From Acidimicrobiia bacterium (GTDB lineage Bacteria > Actinomycetota > Acidimicrobiia > Spongiisociales > UBA4744), in the NCBI GenBank assembly GCA_024763085.1, contig JANTGE010000005.1, positions 1 to 36,761 on the forward strand: 36,761 nucleotides of DNA. Reading direction: 5' to 3'. This document shows positions 15,698 to 25,181 of the stretch, one piece after another. The notes under the pieces were generated by a model. The model saw only the letters and a program-made list of their open reading frames with translations, did not search any database and was not told where the DNA came from. Every line of letters begins with the position of its first letter. Position 1 is the first letter of the stretch. Position numbers and translations under genes: made by a program.

Positions 15698-17968
15698 TCA
15701 ATGGTCCTTCGTCTGCGCGTCCAGCACCGCAATCGCGGTCAGGTTCACGATGTCGCCCACCTCGGCGTCACGCTGCAGCACATGCACCGACCGGGAGAAT
15801 CCAGTGAGAATCGGGCCGATGACCTGGGCACCGGCGATCCTCCAAAGGATCTGATAGGCGGCGTTGCCCGCCGCCAGGTTCGGGAACACCAGCACGTTGG
15901 CAGGTCCCCCCAGGCGGTTGAATCCATGGAGTCGCTGCAGCAGATCCTCGTCGACCGAGGTTCGGGCGTGCATCTCGCCGTCGAGGGGCAGGTCTGGCCG
16001 ACGCTTCCAGGCGATCTCGACGGCTTCCCTGACCCGTTCGGGTTCCTCTCCCGACGCCGAACCGAAGTTGCTGTAAGACAGCAGCGCAACCCGAGGCTGC
16101 ACATCGAACATGTCGTGGGCCAGGTCCGCGGTCGAGATGGCGATCTCGGCCAGCTGGTCGGCTTCCGGCAGGATGTTGACCGCACAGTCTGCGAAGAAGT
16201 ACGGCCGGCCCTGCACGATCACCACATACACCGCCGACACGATCGAACGGTCCTTTTCCAACGGCAGCACCTGAAGCGCCGGACGGATCGTCGTCGGATA
16301 CGAGGTGGTCAGTCCGCCAAGGACGGCGTCGGCGTCGCCCTGCTGAAGCATCATCGCCGCATACAGGTCCGGGTCGAGGATGGCTCGGCGAGCATCGGTT
16401 GGTGTGACACCCTTTCGGCCCCGCAACTCGAAGTAGACGTCCGCGTACCGTTGACAGGTTTCCGGCTCCTCATGCGGGTCGAAGATCTGCACTCCGTCGA
16501 GTTCGATGTCGTGGGAGTCGGCAAGGGCCATGATCTTTTCTGGGTTGCCGAGGAGGATCGGTTCGGCGATCCGTTCGTCGATCACTCTCCTGGCCGCCCG
16601 GATGATGCGCACGTCGGCCCCGTGCGGGTAGACCACCCGCATCGGACGCTCTTGTGCCTTTGTCGTCACCGTGTGGGTGAGCCCGTAGGTGGCCTGGAAC
16701 CGTGCCTGCAACTGCTCTCGATAAGCATCCACACTCTCGAACGGTTTGCGGGCGAGCCCTTCGTCGACCGCCGCCTTGGCGACCGCCGGCGCTACGTGCC
16801 ACAGCACCCTCGGGTCGAACGGCTTCGGAATGATGTAGTCGGGGCCGAAGCTCAGATGGTCCAGGTTGTACGCTTTCAGCACGGCGTCCGGTACCGGCTC
16901 CCGCGCCAGGTCGGCGAGCGCGTGGGCGGCAGCGACCTTCATCTGCTCGCTGATGCTCTTGGCGCGCACATCGAGCGCACCCCGGAAGATGAACGGGAAG
17001 CCAAGGACGTTGTTGACTTGGTTCGGGTAGTCGGAGCGGCCGGTTGCCACGATCGCATCGGGTCGTGCCTCCCTGGCAACTTCGTAGCGAATCTCCGGAT
17101 CCGGATTGGCGAGTGCGAAAATGATCGGCCGATCCGCCATTGAGCGAACCATTTCGGGAGTTACCACATCGGCGACGGAGACCCCGACGAAACAGTCGGC
17201 ACCTTCGAGCGCCTCTGCCAAGGTCCGTTTGTCCGTGGGACGGGCGAACTCGGCCTTGTGGCCGGTCATGCCTTCGGTGCGTCCCTCATAGATGACGCCT
17301 CGTGAATCGCACATCAGGATGTTCTCGGGGCGTACCCCGAGACGAATGAAGAACCGGGCACAGGCGATGCCTGCCGCTCCGGCGCCGTTGAACACCACTT
17401 TGGTGTCTTCGATGGTGCGGTCGGTCAGGTCGATCGCGTTGAGGAATCCGGCGCCGGCAATGATCGCCGTGCCGTGTTGATCATCGTGGAACACCGGGAT
17501 GTCGAGGCGTTCCTTGAGGGTGTCTTCGATGAGGAAACACTCGGGAGCTTTGATGTCTTCGAGGTTGATGCCCCCGACGGTCGGGGAGAGCAGCTCACAG
17601 AAGCGGATGATCTCCTGAGGGTCTTCCGAGTCGACTTCGATGTCGAATACGTCGATGTCGGCGAACCTTTTGAACAGAACCCCTTTGCCCTCCATGACCG
17701 GTTTGCCGGCCAGGGCACCGATGTTGCCCAGGCCCAGCACTGCGGTTCCGTTGCTGACCACCGCGACCAGATTGCCCTTTGCGGTGTACCGAAATACCTC
17801 CTCGGGGTTTGCGGCGATCTCGAGACAGGGTTCGGCGACACCGGGCGTGTAGGCGAGTCCCAGATCCGATTGGGTCGCTGTCGGTTTCGTCGGCCGGACT
17901 TCGATCTTGCCGGGGCGGCCCTTGGAGTGGTACTCGAGGGCCTCGCTGAAATGCTTACCTTCCGCCAT
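15698..17968 (-). CDS. maeB: NADP-dependent malic enzyme with C-terminal phosphotransacetylase domain (MaeB type)
   Basis: 756 residues, matching E. coli MaeB. It converts malate to pyruvate and CO2 with NADP reduction, linking the TCA cycle and gluconeogenesis. The malic domain (about 1-420) shows [13 protein letters not shown] with the catalytic Tyr, [17 protein letters not shown] with Lys, [11 protein letters not shown], and the Rossmann loop NGAGAAG. The C-terminal PTA-like domain (about 430-756) is usually regulatory, sensing acetyl-CoA. AGGAGG 5 nt upstream fixes ATG 17968, and TAGTCT at 17997-17992 is a likely -10. The frame remains open to 18574 but that part is antisense to the DUF1684 gene. 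Confidence 0.96.
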   Translation of the reverse strand: MAEGKHFSEALEYHSKGRPGKIEVRPTKPTATQSDLGLAYTPGVAEPCLEIAANPEEVFRYTAKGNLVAVVSNGTAVLGLGNIGALAGKPVMEGKGVLFKRFADIDVFDIEVDSEDPQEIIRFCELLSPTVGGINLEDIKAPECFLIEDTLKERLDIPVFHDDQHGTAIIAGAGFLNAIDLTDRTIEDTKVVFNGAGAAGIACARFFIRLGVRPENILMCDSRGVIYEGRTEGMTGHKAEFARPTDKRTLAEALEGADCFVGVSVADVVTPEMVRSMADRPIIFALANPDPEIRYEVAREARPDAIVATGRSDYPNQVNNVLGFPFIFRGALDVRAKSISEQMKVAAAHALADLAREPVPDAVLKAYNLDHLSFGPDYIIPKPFDPRVLWHVAPAVAKAAVDEGLARKPFESVDAYREQLQARFQATYGLTHTVTTKAQERPMRVVYPHGADVRIIRAARRVIDERIAEPILLGNPEKIMALADSHDIELDGVQIFDPHEEPETCQRYADVYFELRGRKGVTPTDARRAILDPDLYAAMMLQQGDADAVLGGLTTSYPTTIRPALQVLPLEKDRSIVSAVYVVIVQGRPYFFADCAVNILPEADQLAEIAISTADLAHDMFDVQPRVALLSYSNFGSASGEEPERVREAVEIAWKRRPDLPLDGEMHARTSVDEDLLQRLHGFNRLGGPANVLVFPNLAAGNAAYQILWRIAGAQVIGPILTGFSRSVHVLQRDAEVGDIVNLTAIAVLDAQTKDH

Positions 17969-18043
17969 GACGGCCTCCTCTTGCCACTCGAAGACTACCG
18001 TCATCGATCGGGCCCTCCGCCGCCGCAGCGGCAGGAGGCGGAA

Positions 18044-18049
18044 TAGGGT
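18044..18049 (+). promoter_or_regulatory. -10 box (TAGGGT) of a leaderless promoter
   Basis: TAGGGT ends 6 nt before GTG 18056 of the DUF1684 gene. Confidence 0.5.
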
Positions 18050-18055
18050 AGGAGC

Positions 18056-18673
18056 GTGCACGAACCCGATGCCACCCTTGCACTCTGGGACTACCGGCGC
18101 AAAGTCGCCGACACATACGCAGCCGTGCGCGCGGCAGGTGGTGGCATCGATGCGTGGGAACGCTGGAGGGCGTTCCGTGACGACCTGTTTCGTACCCACT
18201 CCCAATCGCCGCTTTCCCGCGCGCGCAGAGCCGGCTTCGAGGGCGTGCCGTACTTCTCCTACGACCCGATGTGGCGCCTGGAGGTCGAAGTGGTCCCGTT
18301 GGAGGATGAACAGGAGTCCCTGGCTCACAGTGGCGCAGGAGCCACCACTTTCCGCCGGTTCGGCCGTGTCGACATCCCGGCGGCGGGCGTCGTGTCCACG
18401 CTGACGCTCTACTGGCTCGAGGGCTACGGAGGAGGCGTGTTCCTTCCTTTCCGGGACGACACCAACGGTGAGTCCACCTACGGCGGTGGCCGCTATCTGC
18501 TCGACACGGCCAAAGGCGCCGACCTCGGTCATCGGGGCCGCCGACTGGTGCTCGACTTCAACTTCGCCTTCCACCCGTCATGCGTCCACGACGACCGCTG
18601 GTCGTGTCCGCTGCCGCCGCCGGGCAACCGGATCAACGGCTTGGTGGAGGCCGGGGAACGGTTGAGACGCTGA
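18056..18673 (+). CDS. DUF1684 protein
   Basis: 205 residues starting at GTG. The conserved DUF1684 elements are present in order: [66 protein letters not shown] (the Tyr/Asn/Pro/Ser/Cys cluster) and [15 protein letters not shown]. Cytosolic, no signal peptide. The biochemical function is not established. It is divergent from maeB, 87 bp apart, and followed by heptad array C. Confidence 0.88.
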   Translation: MHEPDATLALWDYRRKVADTYAAVRAAGGGIDAWERWRAFRDDLFRTHSQSPLSRARRAGFEGVPYFSYDPMWRLEVEVVPLEDEQESLAHSGAGATTFRRFGRVDIPAAGVVSTLTLYWLEGYGGGVFLPFRDDTNGESTYGGGRYLLDTAKGADLGHRGRRLVLDFNFAFHPSCVHDDRWSCPLPPPGNRINGLVEAGERLRR

Positions 18674-18706
18674 CGTCCGGCCGCACCGGCTGTGTGGATG
18701 AGCATG

Positions 18707-18838
18707 AACCCAGAACCCAGAACCCGAACCTAGAACCCAAAACTCAAGACTCAGAACTCAGAACTCAGAACTCAGAACTCAGAACTCAGAACTCAAGACT
18801 CAAGACTCAAGACTCAAGACTCAAAACCCTTCACCCGT
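18707..18838 (+). repeat. heptad repeat array C, single orientation, 19 units
   Basis: Units in order: AACCCAG twice, a 6-bp AACCCG, AACCTAG, AACCCAA, AACTCAA, GACTCAG, AACTCAG five times, AACTCAA, GACTCAA four times, AACCCTT, CACCCGT. Apart from the one 6-mer the register is exact over 132 bp. Runs of identical neighbours show local homogenisation by slippage or unequal exchange. All units read toward the GH1 gene, whose -10 box starts 23 bp further on. Confidence 0.92.
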
Positions 18839-18860
18839 GGACCGGCGTCTCGGAGACTTC

Positions 18861-18866
18861 TAGGCT
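18861..18866 (+). promoter_or_regulatory. -10 box (TAGGCT) of a leaderless promoter
   Basis: TAGGCT ends 6 nt before ATG 18873 of the GH1 gene; array C ends just upstream. Confidence 0.5.
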
Positions 18867-18872
18867 CCGACC

Positions 18873-20036
18873 ATGACCACCATCACCTTTCCGGAAGGGT
18901 TCCGTTGGGGAACCGCTACCGCCGCGCACCAGGTCGAAGGAGGCAACGTCAACAACGACTGGTGGGCGTGGGAGCATGCCGAGGGCACACCCTGCGTGGA
19001 GCCGTCGGGAGATGCCTGCGACCACTATCACCGGTTCCGTGACGACCTTCGCCTGCTCGGCGACCTCGGGTTCGACACCTACCGCTTCTCTGTGGAGTGG
19101 AGCCGCATCGAACCGGCACGGGGCGAGTCTTCGCTCGCCGCGCTGCGGCACTATCGGGCCATGGCGGCGGCATGCCGTGAAGCAGGCCTCGAACCGGTCG
19201 TGACGCTTCACCACTTCACCAGTCCCCGTTGGCTCGAGGGTGGATGGACGGCCCAGGCAACCGCGGCACGCTTCGCCCGGTACGTCGAGTTTGTCGTAGA
19301 CGGACTCGAAGGCCTTGTCGACATCTACTGCACAATCAACGAGCCGAACATCGTCGCCACCATGGGCTACCTCACCGGCTTGTTTCCGCCAGGCCATCAG
19401 GATCCGGCCGAACGGCTGGCAGCCAACGATGTGCTCATCGAAGCCCATCGGGGCGCGGTCGAAGCGATTCGCCGGCTGGCCCCTCAGGCGAAGGTAGGGC
19501 TGACCCTGGCCATGTCCGAATGGACGGCGGTGGACGGGGGCGAAGCCACCCTCGAGATGCTGCGCGAACCGATGGAGGATGTCTTTCTGGAGGCAGCCCG
19601 TGACGGCGACTTCATCGGGGTGCAGACGTACTCGCGGCACCGCGTCGGTCCAGGCGGGTACCTGGGGCCCGAGCCGGGTGCAGAGCTCACCATGATGGGG
19701 TACGAATACCGGCCGGAGGCACTCGAGGCGACGATCCGGCGGGCTGCTGCCGTGACCGGTCTGCCGGTGTGGGTGACCGAGAACGGCATCGCCACCGCCG
19801 ACGACCGCCGCCGCATCGATTTCGTCACCGAAGCGCTCCGAGGGGTCCACGACTGCCTGACCGACGGTATCGACGTTGTGGGGTACACCTACTGGTCGGC
19901 GCTCGACAACTTCGAGTGGGCGCTCGGATACGCGCCCACCTTCGGGCTGATTGCCGTTGACCGAGACACCCAGCTCCGTACGGTCAAACCGTCAGCGCAC
20001 TGGCTGGGTTCGGTGGCGAGAGCCAACGCCCTCTGA
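18873..20036 (+). CDS. glycoside hydrolase family 1 (beta-glucosidase-like)
   Basis: 387 residues, cytosolic. The GH1 opening FPEGFRWGTATAAHQVEG is at residues 6-23. The acid/base glutamate is E157 in TINEPN and the nucleophile is E303 in TENG, both in the expected strands of the TIM barrel. The C-terminal YTYWSALDNFEWALGY is the conserved aglycone/sugar-binding segment. It is shorter than typical 440-480 residue members, so some loops are reduced. Retaining beta-glycosidase activity is expected; the sugar is not predictable. The start is supported by TAGGCT 6 nt upstream. Confidence 0.93.
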   Translation: MTTITFPEGFRWGTATAAHQVEGGNVNNDWWAWEHAEGTPCVEPSGDACDHYHRFRDDLRLLGDLGFDTYRFSVEWSRIEPARGESSLAALRHYRAMAAACREAGLEPVVTLHHFTSPRWLEGGWTAQATAARFARYVEFVVDGLEGLVDIYCTINEPNIVATMGYLTGLFPPGHQDPAERLAANDVLIEAHRGAVEAIRRLAPQAKVGLTLAMSEWTAVDGGEATLEMLREPMEDVFLEAARDGDFIGVQTYSRHRVGPGGYLGPEPGAELTMMGYEYRPEALEATIRRAAAVTGLPVWVTENGIATADDRRRIDFVTEALRGVHDCLTDGIDVVGYTYWSALDNFEWALGYAPTFGLIAVDRDTQLRTVKPSAHWLGSVARANAL

Positions 20037-20061
20037 AGTCGTCGTCGAAGGCCGGGCCTTC

Positions 20062-20067
20062 TACGAT
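20062..20067 (+). promoter_or_regulatory. -10 box (TACGAT) of a leaderless promoter
   Basis: TACGAT ends 7 nt before ATG 20075. The competing in-frame ATG at 20066 overlaps the box itself, which argues for the downstream start. Confidence 0.45.
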
Positions 20068-20074
20068 GCCCCCC

Positions 20075-21739
20075 ATGAACGCATACACCCTCTCCGACCA
20101 GCTCCTCGACGAGCTGCTCGCACTCTCGCCGATCAGCTGCACGTACCTGGGTGTTCCCGGCAAGGACCATGAGTGGGACGACCTGTCCTGCGCCGGTGTC
20201 GCCCGTCGGCGGGGCGTCTTCGAACGGTATCGCGAAGCCTTCGCCGCACTTCCGGAGCCGGAGGAGCGGTGGGAGCGGCTCGCCTACCGGGTGGCCGACG
20301 CGATGATCGATGAAGAACTGGACCGCTACGCCCACCTCGAACACCTCCGGGACCTCAACAGCATCGCTTCGACCTTCCAGAACCTTCGAGAAGTGTTCGA
20401 CCTCGCCGACCTGGAGACCGACGACGGGTGGGACAACGCCATCACCAGATTGGAGACGATCGACCGTCCGCTGAGTGGCTATCGAGAGTGTCTCGACGAG
20501 GGGCGGGAGAGAGGCGTCGTGGTCGCCAAGCGCCAGGTGAGGGCCGTGGTCGTGGAGGCGCTGACCACGGCGGGTGACGACGGGTTCTTCCGGCAGCTGC
20601 CCGCTCGCCTGGAGGCGACTCCGGCGGCCACCCCGGAGCGGATGGCGCGTTTGCGGGCCGCGGTCGACCATGCCTGCGCTGCGTATGTCGAGTTCGCCGA
20701 GTATCTCGAGGAGAGCTACCTGCCGGACGCCACCGACGTCGACGCCGTCGGCGAACAGCGCTACATTCGGGCGGCCCGGCGATTCCTCGGAGACGTCATC
20801 AGCCCCGTCGAGACTTACCACTGGGGCTGGGAACAGGTGAAGCGACTCCGCGGACTCATGATCGAGACCGCCTCCCAGATAGACCCCGAGAAGTCGCTGG
20901 ATGCGGTGATTGGGCTGCTCAAGTCCGACCCCGAACGGTCGGCCCGATCGAGGGAGGCGTTCGTCGAGTTCATGAAGGCACGGCTGGCCAAGGCGGTCGG
21001 GGATCTCGACGGCACCATCTTCGAGATTCCGGAGCCGATCAAGCGGGTCGACGTGAAGCTGGCACCTCCGGGCGGCTCGCTGGGTGCCTACTACCTGCAG
21101 CCGTCTGAGGACTTCTCGAGGCCGGGAAGTGTCTGGTGGTCGGTCGGCGACCAGCAAGTCTTCCCGCTCTGGGACGAGGTGAGCACCGTCTACCACGAGG
21201 GCTTTCCTGGCCACCATCTCCAGGTCGGGATCCAGGTGGCGCTCTCCGACCGACTGAGTCGCCTCCACCGGCTCCTCATCTGGTACCCGGGGTACGGCGA
21301 AGGGTGGGCGCTCTACGCCGAGCTGCTCATGAACGAACTCGGCTATCTGGAGCTGCCCGAGTATCAGCTCGGGATGTTGGCCGCCCACATGTTGCGGGCC
21401 TGCCGGGTCGCCATCGACATCGGTTCGCACCTCGATCTCCCGATCCCCGACGACTCCGGGTTCCACCCGGGGGAACAGTGGACGTTCGAGACTGCGGTCG
21501 AGCTGCTGACCGACTATGCATTTCTCGAGCAGGCCTACGCCGAGTCCGAGGTGACCCGCTACCTTGGCTGGCCCGGGCAGGCCATCTCCTACAAGGTGGG
21601 CGAGCGGGTCATCCTCGAGCTTAGGGAGACGCTCAGGGAGCGCCGCGGCCCTGCGTTCACGCTCCGCGACTTCCACGAGCGGGTACTCGGCTCGGGTCCC
21701 GTCGGGTTGGCGCTGCTTCGGGAACTCGTGCTCGGCTAG
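20075..21739 (+). CDS. DUF885 family metallopeptidase-like protein
   Basis: 554 residues, mostly helical. The conserved DUF885 motif HEGFPGHHLQ begins at residue 374. It resembles an HExxH-type zinc site, with further conserved GYGEGWALYAE about 35 residues later and YLGWPGQAISYKVGE near the C-terminus. The family is thought to be gluzincin-related carboxypeptidases (M32-like). No signal peptide, so probably cytosolic. It lies 38 bp downstream of GH1 but has its own -10 box. It converges with the LysM-M23 gene, 21 bp apart. Confidence 0.9.
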   Translation: MNAYTLSDQLLDELLALSPISCTYLGVPGKDHEWDDLSCAGVARRRGVFERYREAFAALPEPEERWERLAYRVADAMIDEELDRYAHLEHLRDLNSIASTFQNLREVFDLADLETDDGWDNAITRLETIDRPLSGYRECLDEGRERGVVVAKRQVRAVVVEALTTAGDDGFFRQLPARLEATPAATPERMARLRAAVDHACAAYVEFAEYLEESYLPDATDVDAVGEQRYIRAARRFLGDVISPVETYHWGWEQVKRLRGLMIETASQIDPEKSLDAVIGLLKSDPERSARSREAFVEFMKARLAKAVGDLDGTIFEIPEPIKRVDVKLAPPGGSLGAYYLQPSEDFSRPGSVWWSVGDQQVFPLWDEVSTVYHEGFPGHHLQVGIQVALSDRLSRLHRLLIWYPGYGEGWALYAELLMNELGYLELPEYQLGMLAAHMLRACRVAIDIGSHLDLPIPDDSGFHPGEQWTFETAVELLTDYAFLEQAYAESEVTRYLGWPGQAISYKVGERVILELRETLRERRGPAFTLRDFHERVLGSGPVGLALLRELVLG

Positions 21740-21760
21740 CTGCCGGCCGCCGGGACGCTG

Positions 21761-22681
21761 CTAGCCGCAGGCTTTCGCCAGCGCCGGGTAGGGGTTTACC
21801 GCCGGGCCGTCGTCGGGATGCACTTCGAAGTGCAGGTGGGTGCGGGACCCATAAGCGTTTCCGGAGTCGCCCACATATCCGATGACCTCACCGGCGTGAA
21901 CCCTGCCGTCGGCCCCGAACCTGTCGAGATGGCTGCCGATGTAGCGGACCCCGTCGTCACCTTCGAGCACGAACTGGTTGCCGCCGATCGAGCCCACGAC
22001 CTGGCGAACGATGCCGGATACCGGTGCAAGGACGGGTGTGCCCCGGGGAGCGAACAGGTCGTTGCCTTCGTGGGTACGGCCACCTGATCTGGGGAATCCC
22101 CAATCGTTGAAGAAGCTCGCACCCGGCACCGGACAGAGCCAGCCGCCGTCGGTGACGGTGAGCACCTGGCCGATGTAGATACGGTTCGGGTTCGAGATCC
22201 CATTGGCGTCGGCGATGGCGGTGACGGTAGTGCCGAATCTGGCGGCGATCTTCGACAGGGTGTCGCCGCGCTTCACCGTATAGGTGGACGCGGAGCCGGT
22301 CTCTGGCTGGAACGGTGCCGGTGCCTCCCCGGAGATACGGAGGCTGGTGCCGACGTAGATACGGTTCGGATTGGTGATGCCGTTGGCGTCCGAGATCGCT
22401 TTGACCGTCGTGCCGAACTTCGCGGCGATGCGTTCCAGCGAATCGCCCGGCTGGACCACATATGTGCCCGAAGATGAGGGGATGATGAGCTCCTGGCCGA
22501 CGTAGATGTGGTTCGGATTCTCGATGCCGTTGGCCTCCACAAGGGCCGCAACCGTGGTGTGCTGCTCCTCGGCGATCTTCGAGAGGTTGTCGCCGCGCTT
22601 GACGACGTAGGAGCCGCTGCCCGCCGCAACGACGAGTACCAGCAGGAAAAGAGCTAGGTAGGTCTTGATCTTGATGGGCAC
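21761..22681 (-). CDS. secreted LysM(3)-M23 peptidoglycan endopeptidase
   Basis: 306 residues. An N-terminal hydrophobic segment (residues 7-20) serves as signal or anchor. Three LysM domains follow at about 24-67, 74-116 and 134-176, each with the NGIxNPNxIYxGQ pattern. The M23 lysostaphin-like domain covers about 190-306, with zinc ligands H204 and D208 (HEGND) and H284 (HLHFE). It would bind and cut cell-wall peptides. The GTG start at 22681 directly abuts the rlmN stop codon (TAG then GTG), so it is co-transcribed and probably translated by reinitiation. Confidence 0.93.
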   Translation of the reverse strand: MPIKIKTYLALFLLVLVVAAGSGSYVVKRGDNLSKIAEEQHTTVAALVEANGIENPNHIYVGQELIIPSSSGTYVVQPGDSLERIAAKFGTTVKAISDANGITNPNRIYVGTSLRISGEAPAPFQPETGSASTYTVKRGDTLSKIAARFGTTVTAIADANGISNPNRIYIGQVLTVTDGGWLCPVPGASFFNDWGFPRSGGRTHEGNDLFAPRGTPVLAPVSGIVRQVVGSIGGNQFVLEGDDGVRYIGSHLDRFGADGRVHAGEVIGYVGDSGNAYGSRTHLHFEVHPDDGPAVNPYPALAKACG

Positions 22682-23734
22682 CTATCCAATGTCGGCGTTC
22701 GGAGCGGCGGTCTTGAGCTGCTCGTCTGCCTGTATGGCTCGCAGCTGCCCACACGCCGCATCGATTTCCTGTCCGCGATTGATGCGCTTCGTTGCGTTGA
22801 CGCCCGACCGGCGTAACCGAGCCAAGAACCGGTCGATGCGAGACGAAGGCTGGAGCGCGCTCAAAGGGGTCGGGTTCATTTCGATGACGTTGACGTGGGC
22901 GTGCAGACGCCGGGCAATGGCGGCGAGTCCATCTGCCTGCTCGTCGGTGTCGTTCACGCCATCCATGAGCGTCCACTCGATCGACACCCGCCTGCCTTTG
23001 GTCTCGAAGTAGTGGGCCGCGGCGGCTTCGACCTCGGCGATCGGGTAGCGGGCATTGATGGGAACGAGGCTGGTGCGCAGTTCGTCGTCGGCGGCGTGCA
23101 GTGAGACCGCAAGGTTGACCGGCCAGGGCTCTTCGGCGAGGCGTCGCATGCCGGGGACGAGACCGACCGTGGAGACGGTGATCGAGCGCGCCGACATGCT
23201 CATCTCCTCCACGATCCTTCGAATGGCTTCCCGGACCCGGTCGTAGTTGGCGAGCGGCTCTCCCATGCCCATGAACACGATGTTGGTCAGGCGTCGAGGC
23301 ACTCCGGCGAGGCCGACCGTGCGAAGGTGAGCGGCGGCGTAGGCGACCTGGGCGACGATCTCGCCGGCATCGAGGTGACGCTCGAAGCCGAACTGTCCGG
23401 TCGCGCAGAAGGTGCAGCCGAGCGCGCAGCCGGCCTGTGACGAGATGCAAACGGTGGCGCGGTCGGGATAGCCGATGAGAACCGCCTCCATGGCTGCGCC
23501 GTCAGGAGCGCGAAACAGCCACTTGACCGTCTGCCCCGCGTCGGCTGTCTGCTCGACCTCGACATCGAACGGCCACAAACGAAGCCGGTTCCTGGCCTCA
23601 AGCGGCAGGTTGGTCATGTCGTCGGTGCGCAAGACGGGGGTTCGGTAGAGCCAACGACGGAGCTGCGTAGCCCGGTAGGTCGGCTCTCCTTCGAGGAGAT
23701 CGCCGAGTCGGTCGGGAGGAGTGAGATAGGGCAC
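22682..23734 (-). CDS. rlmN: 23S rRNA (adenine2503-C2)-methyltransferase RlmN
   Basis: Radical-SAM methyltransferase acting on 23S rRNA A2503 (and some tRNAs); 350 residues. The CxxxCxxC cluster for the 4Fe-4S is at 103, 107 and 110 (CALGCTFCATG). FMGMGEPLANYD is the GEP motif, and C328 in AACGQL is the second catalytic cysteine. The start is placed at GTG 23734 because TACCAT ends 6 nt upstream; ATG 23752, six codons earlier, is the alternative. The LysM-M23 gene follows without a gap. The frame open to 23965 overlaps the divergent permease and is rejected. Confidence 0.95.
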   Translation of the reverse strand: MPYLTPPDRLGDLLEGEPTYRATQLRRWLYRTPVLRTDDMTNLPLEARNRLRLWPFDVEVEQTADAGQTVKWLFRAPDGAAMEAVLIGYPDRATVCISSQAGCALGCTFCATGQFGFERHLDAGEIVAQVAYAAAHLRTVGLAGVPRRLTNIVFMGMGEPLANYDRVREAIRRIVEEMSMSARSITVSTVGLVPGMRRLAEEPWPVNLAVSLHAADDELRTSLVPINARYPIAEVEAAAAHYFETKGRRVSIEWTLMDGVNDTDEQADGLAAIARRLHAHVNVIEMNPTPLSALQPSSRIDRFLARLRRSGVNATKRINRGQEIDAACGQLRAIQADEQLKTAAPNADIG

Positions 23735-23740
23735 CTGTCC

Positions 23741-23746
23741 ATGGTA
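23741..23746 (-). promoter_or_regulatory. -10 box (TACCAT) for rlmN
   Basis: TACCAT ends 6 nt before GTG 23734. If functional, it excludes the ATG at 23752, which would lie upstream of the transcript. Confidence 0.35.
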
Positions 23747-23779
23747 CGACATGCCTGCCCGGAGCACCGTTCGGAGCCC

Positions 23780-23785
23780 TAGACT
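23780..23785 (+). promoter_or_regulatory. -10 box (TAGACT) for the NCS1-like permease
   Basis: TAGACT ends 9 nt before ATG 23795, slightly longer than the usual 6-7. Confidence 0.35.
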
Positions 23786-23794
23786 GCGCCGGGC

Positions 23795-25168
23795 ATGAAG
23801 GGGAGCCGACGCAGACAGATGGCCGTCGCCCGGCCGGGCGCAGAGCTGAGCGCCGTCGATATTACGGCCTGGTGGGCGGCGATGACGATCGGAATCCCCG
23901 CCGTTGTGGTCGGCTACCGGATCGGCAGCTCCGCCGCCGGTGGGTTCGGCCTCACCCCGGGACAACTCCTGCTGGTGATTCCACTCGGCGTGGTCATCAC
24001 CGTCGGCCTGCTCTGGTTGGCGGCGAGGCCGGCGGGAGCCTACACCGAGGGCACCCTGGTGCTGCTACGCCCGTCGCTGGGCTTTCTCGGCGCCTGGGCC
24101 TACCTGCCGGTCCATCTTGTCATCATCGTGGTGCTCGCAGCGCTGGAGCTGCGACTCGTCGGGGTCGCCATCGCCGGGGGGCTCGAAAAACTCGGGGTCC
24201 TCGTCCCGGTCTGGCTGCCTGTGGTGGCCGCCGGAGCCATCACGATCACGGTGCTGGCCCTCGGGCTGCAAACGGCCCGCCGTCTGCTGCGGGCGGTTGG
24301 CTTCTGGGGCGGCCTTGCCGTCGGGCTGTGGGCCCTCTGGCAGTTTGCCTCCTCGGCGACGCTCACCGAAGTGGCTGCCCGGCCCCCGTCTCCATATGCC
24401 TGGCGAGCCGTCGACCTGATCATGGGACTGGCGGCGCTCTACTTTCCGTTCATCGCCGATTCCGGAAGGCTCGTCAGGGACGATCGGGCGGTGGCGCCGG
24501 GCATCGGTTCCGGCTTCGGGGTGGCTGCGCTGGTGGCGCTGCTGGCAGGAGGACTCGCCGGCGTGGCGACGACCGGCAGCCTCGATCCGGAGTCCGCACT
24601 GCTGGCGCTTGCCGGAGGTGGAACGGTCGCGGCCGGGTTACTGCTGATCGCGTGGGCGCTCGCCGGAGAGGCCGACCAGCCGGCCCTCATGCTGCTGCCC
24701 GGCACCGAAGCCACGGCCGACCTGTTTCGCGATCTACGACCCGAGTTTCTCCGCGTCGGTGTTCCGCTGGTCGCCACCGCGCTCGCTGTCGCCGTTGGCG
24801 GAGAAGATCTGTTCGGCGTGGTCTCCACCGTCATCACGTTGTTGGTGCCGCTGCTCGGAGTGTTCCTCGCCGATGCGCTGCTCGTGCATCGCAATGGCTA
24901 CCTTTCTGACGGCCTCTACAACCCCCGGGGCGCCTACCGGGGCTTCAACATTCCGGCGTATCCGGCCCTCCTCGCCGGGTTTGTGATGTACCAGTGGGCG
25001 TCGCCGTATGGCGGTGACTGGTGGGTGTCATTCGTGAACACCTGGCCGGGCGCCCCGTTGGGGCTGCCTCCGGTGCTCACATCGCTGGCGGTCTCGTTTG
25101 CCGTCTACGGGGTCCTGGCCCGGTTCTTCCGCCGCCAGGAGGTCTACATCAGCAAGCTTCGCGTCTGA
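23795..25168 (+). CDS. NCS1-like (cytosine/purine/allantoin permease superfamily) transporter
   Basis: 457 residues with about 12 transmembrane helices. The N-terminal WWAAMTIGIPAVVVGY fits the NCS1 first helix. The C-terminal half is the best match: LLVPLLGVFLADALLVH, then YNPRGAYRGFNIPAYPALLAGFV and MYQWASPYGGDWW, typical of PF02133 permeases. The central region is divergent, so a nucleobase substrate is only a guess. It is divergent from rlmN and ends 13 bp before the convergent PhoH gene. An internal ATG at 23819 could also be the start. Confidence 0.68.
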   Translation: MKGSRRRQMAVARPGAELSAVDITAWWAAMTIGIPAVVVGYRIGSSAAGGFGLTPGQLLLVIPLGVVITVGLLWLAARPAGAYTEGTLVLLRPSLGFLGAWAYLPVHLVIIVVLAALELRLVGVAIAGGLEKLGVLVPVWLPVVAAGAITITVLALGLQTARRLLRAVGFWGGLAVGLWALWQFASSATLTEVAARPPSPYAWRAVDLIMGLAALYFPFIADSGRLVRDDRAVAPGIGSGFGVAALVALLAGGLAGVATTGSLDPESALLALAGGGTVAAGLLLIAWALAGEADQPALMLLPGTEATADLFRDLRPEFLRVGVPLVATALAVAVGGEDLFGVVSTVITLLVPLLGVFLADALLVHRNGYLSDGLYNPRGAYRGFNIPAYPALLAGFVMYQWASPYGGDWWVSFVNTWPGAPLGLPPVLTSLAVSFAVYGVLARFFRRQEVYISKLRV

Positions 25169-25181
25169 GGCGCTCCGGCTG

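Noticed and set aside
19889-21676. 595-codon open frame antisense to the DUF885 gene
   Set aside because: No domain; the plus-strand DUF885 motifs are clear.
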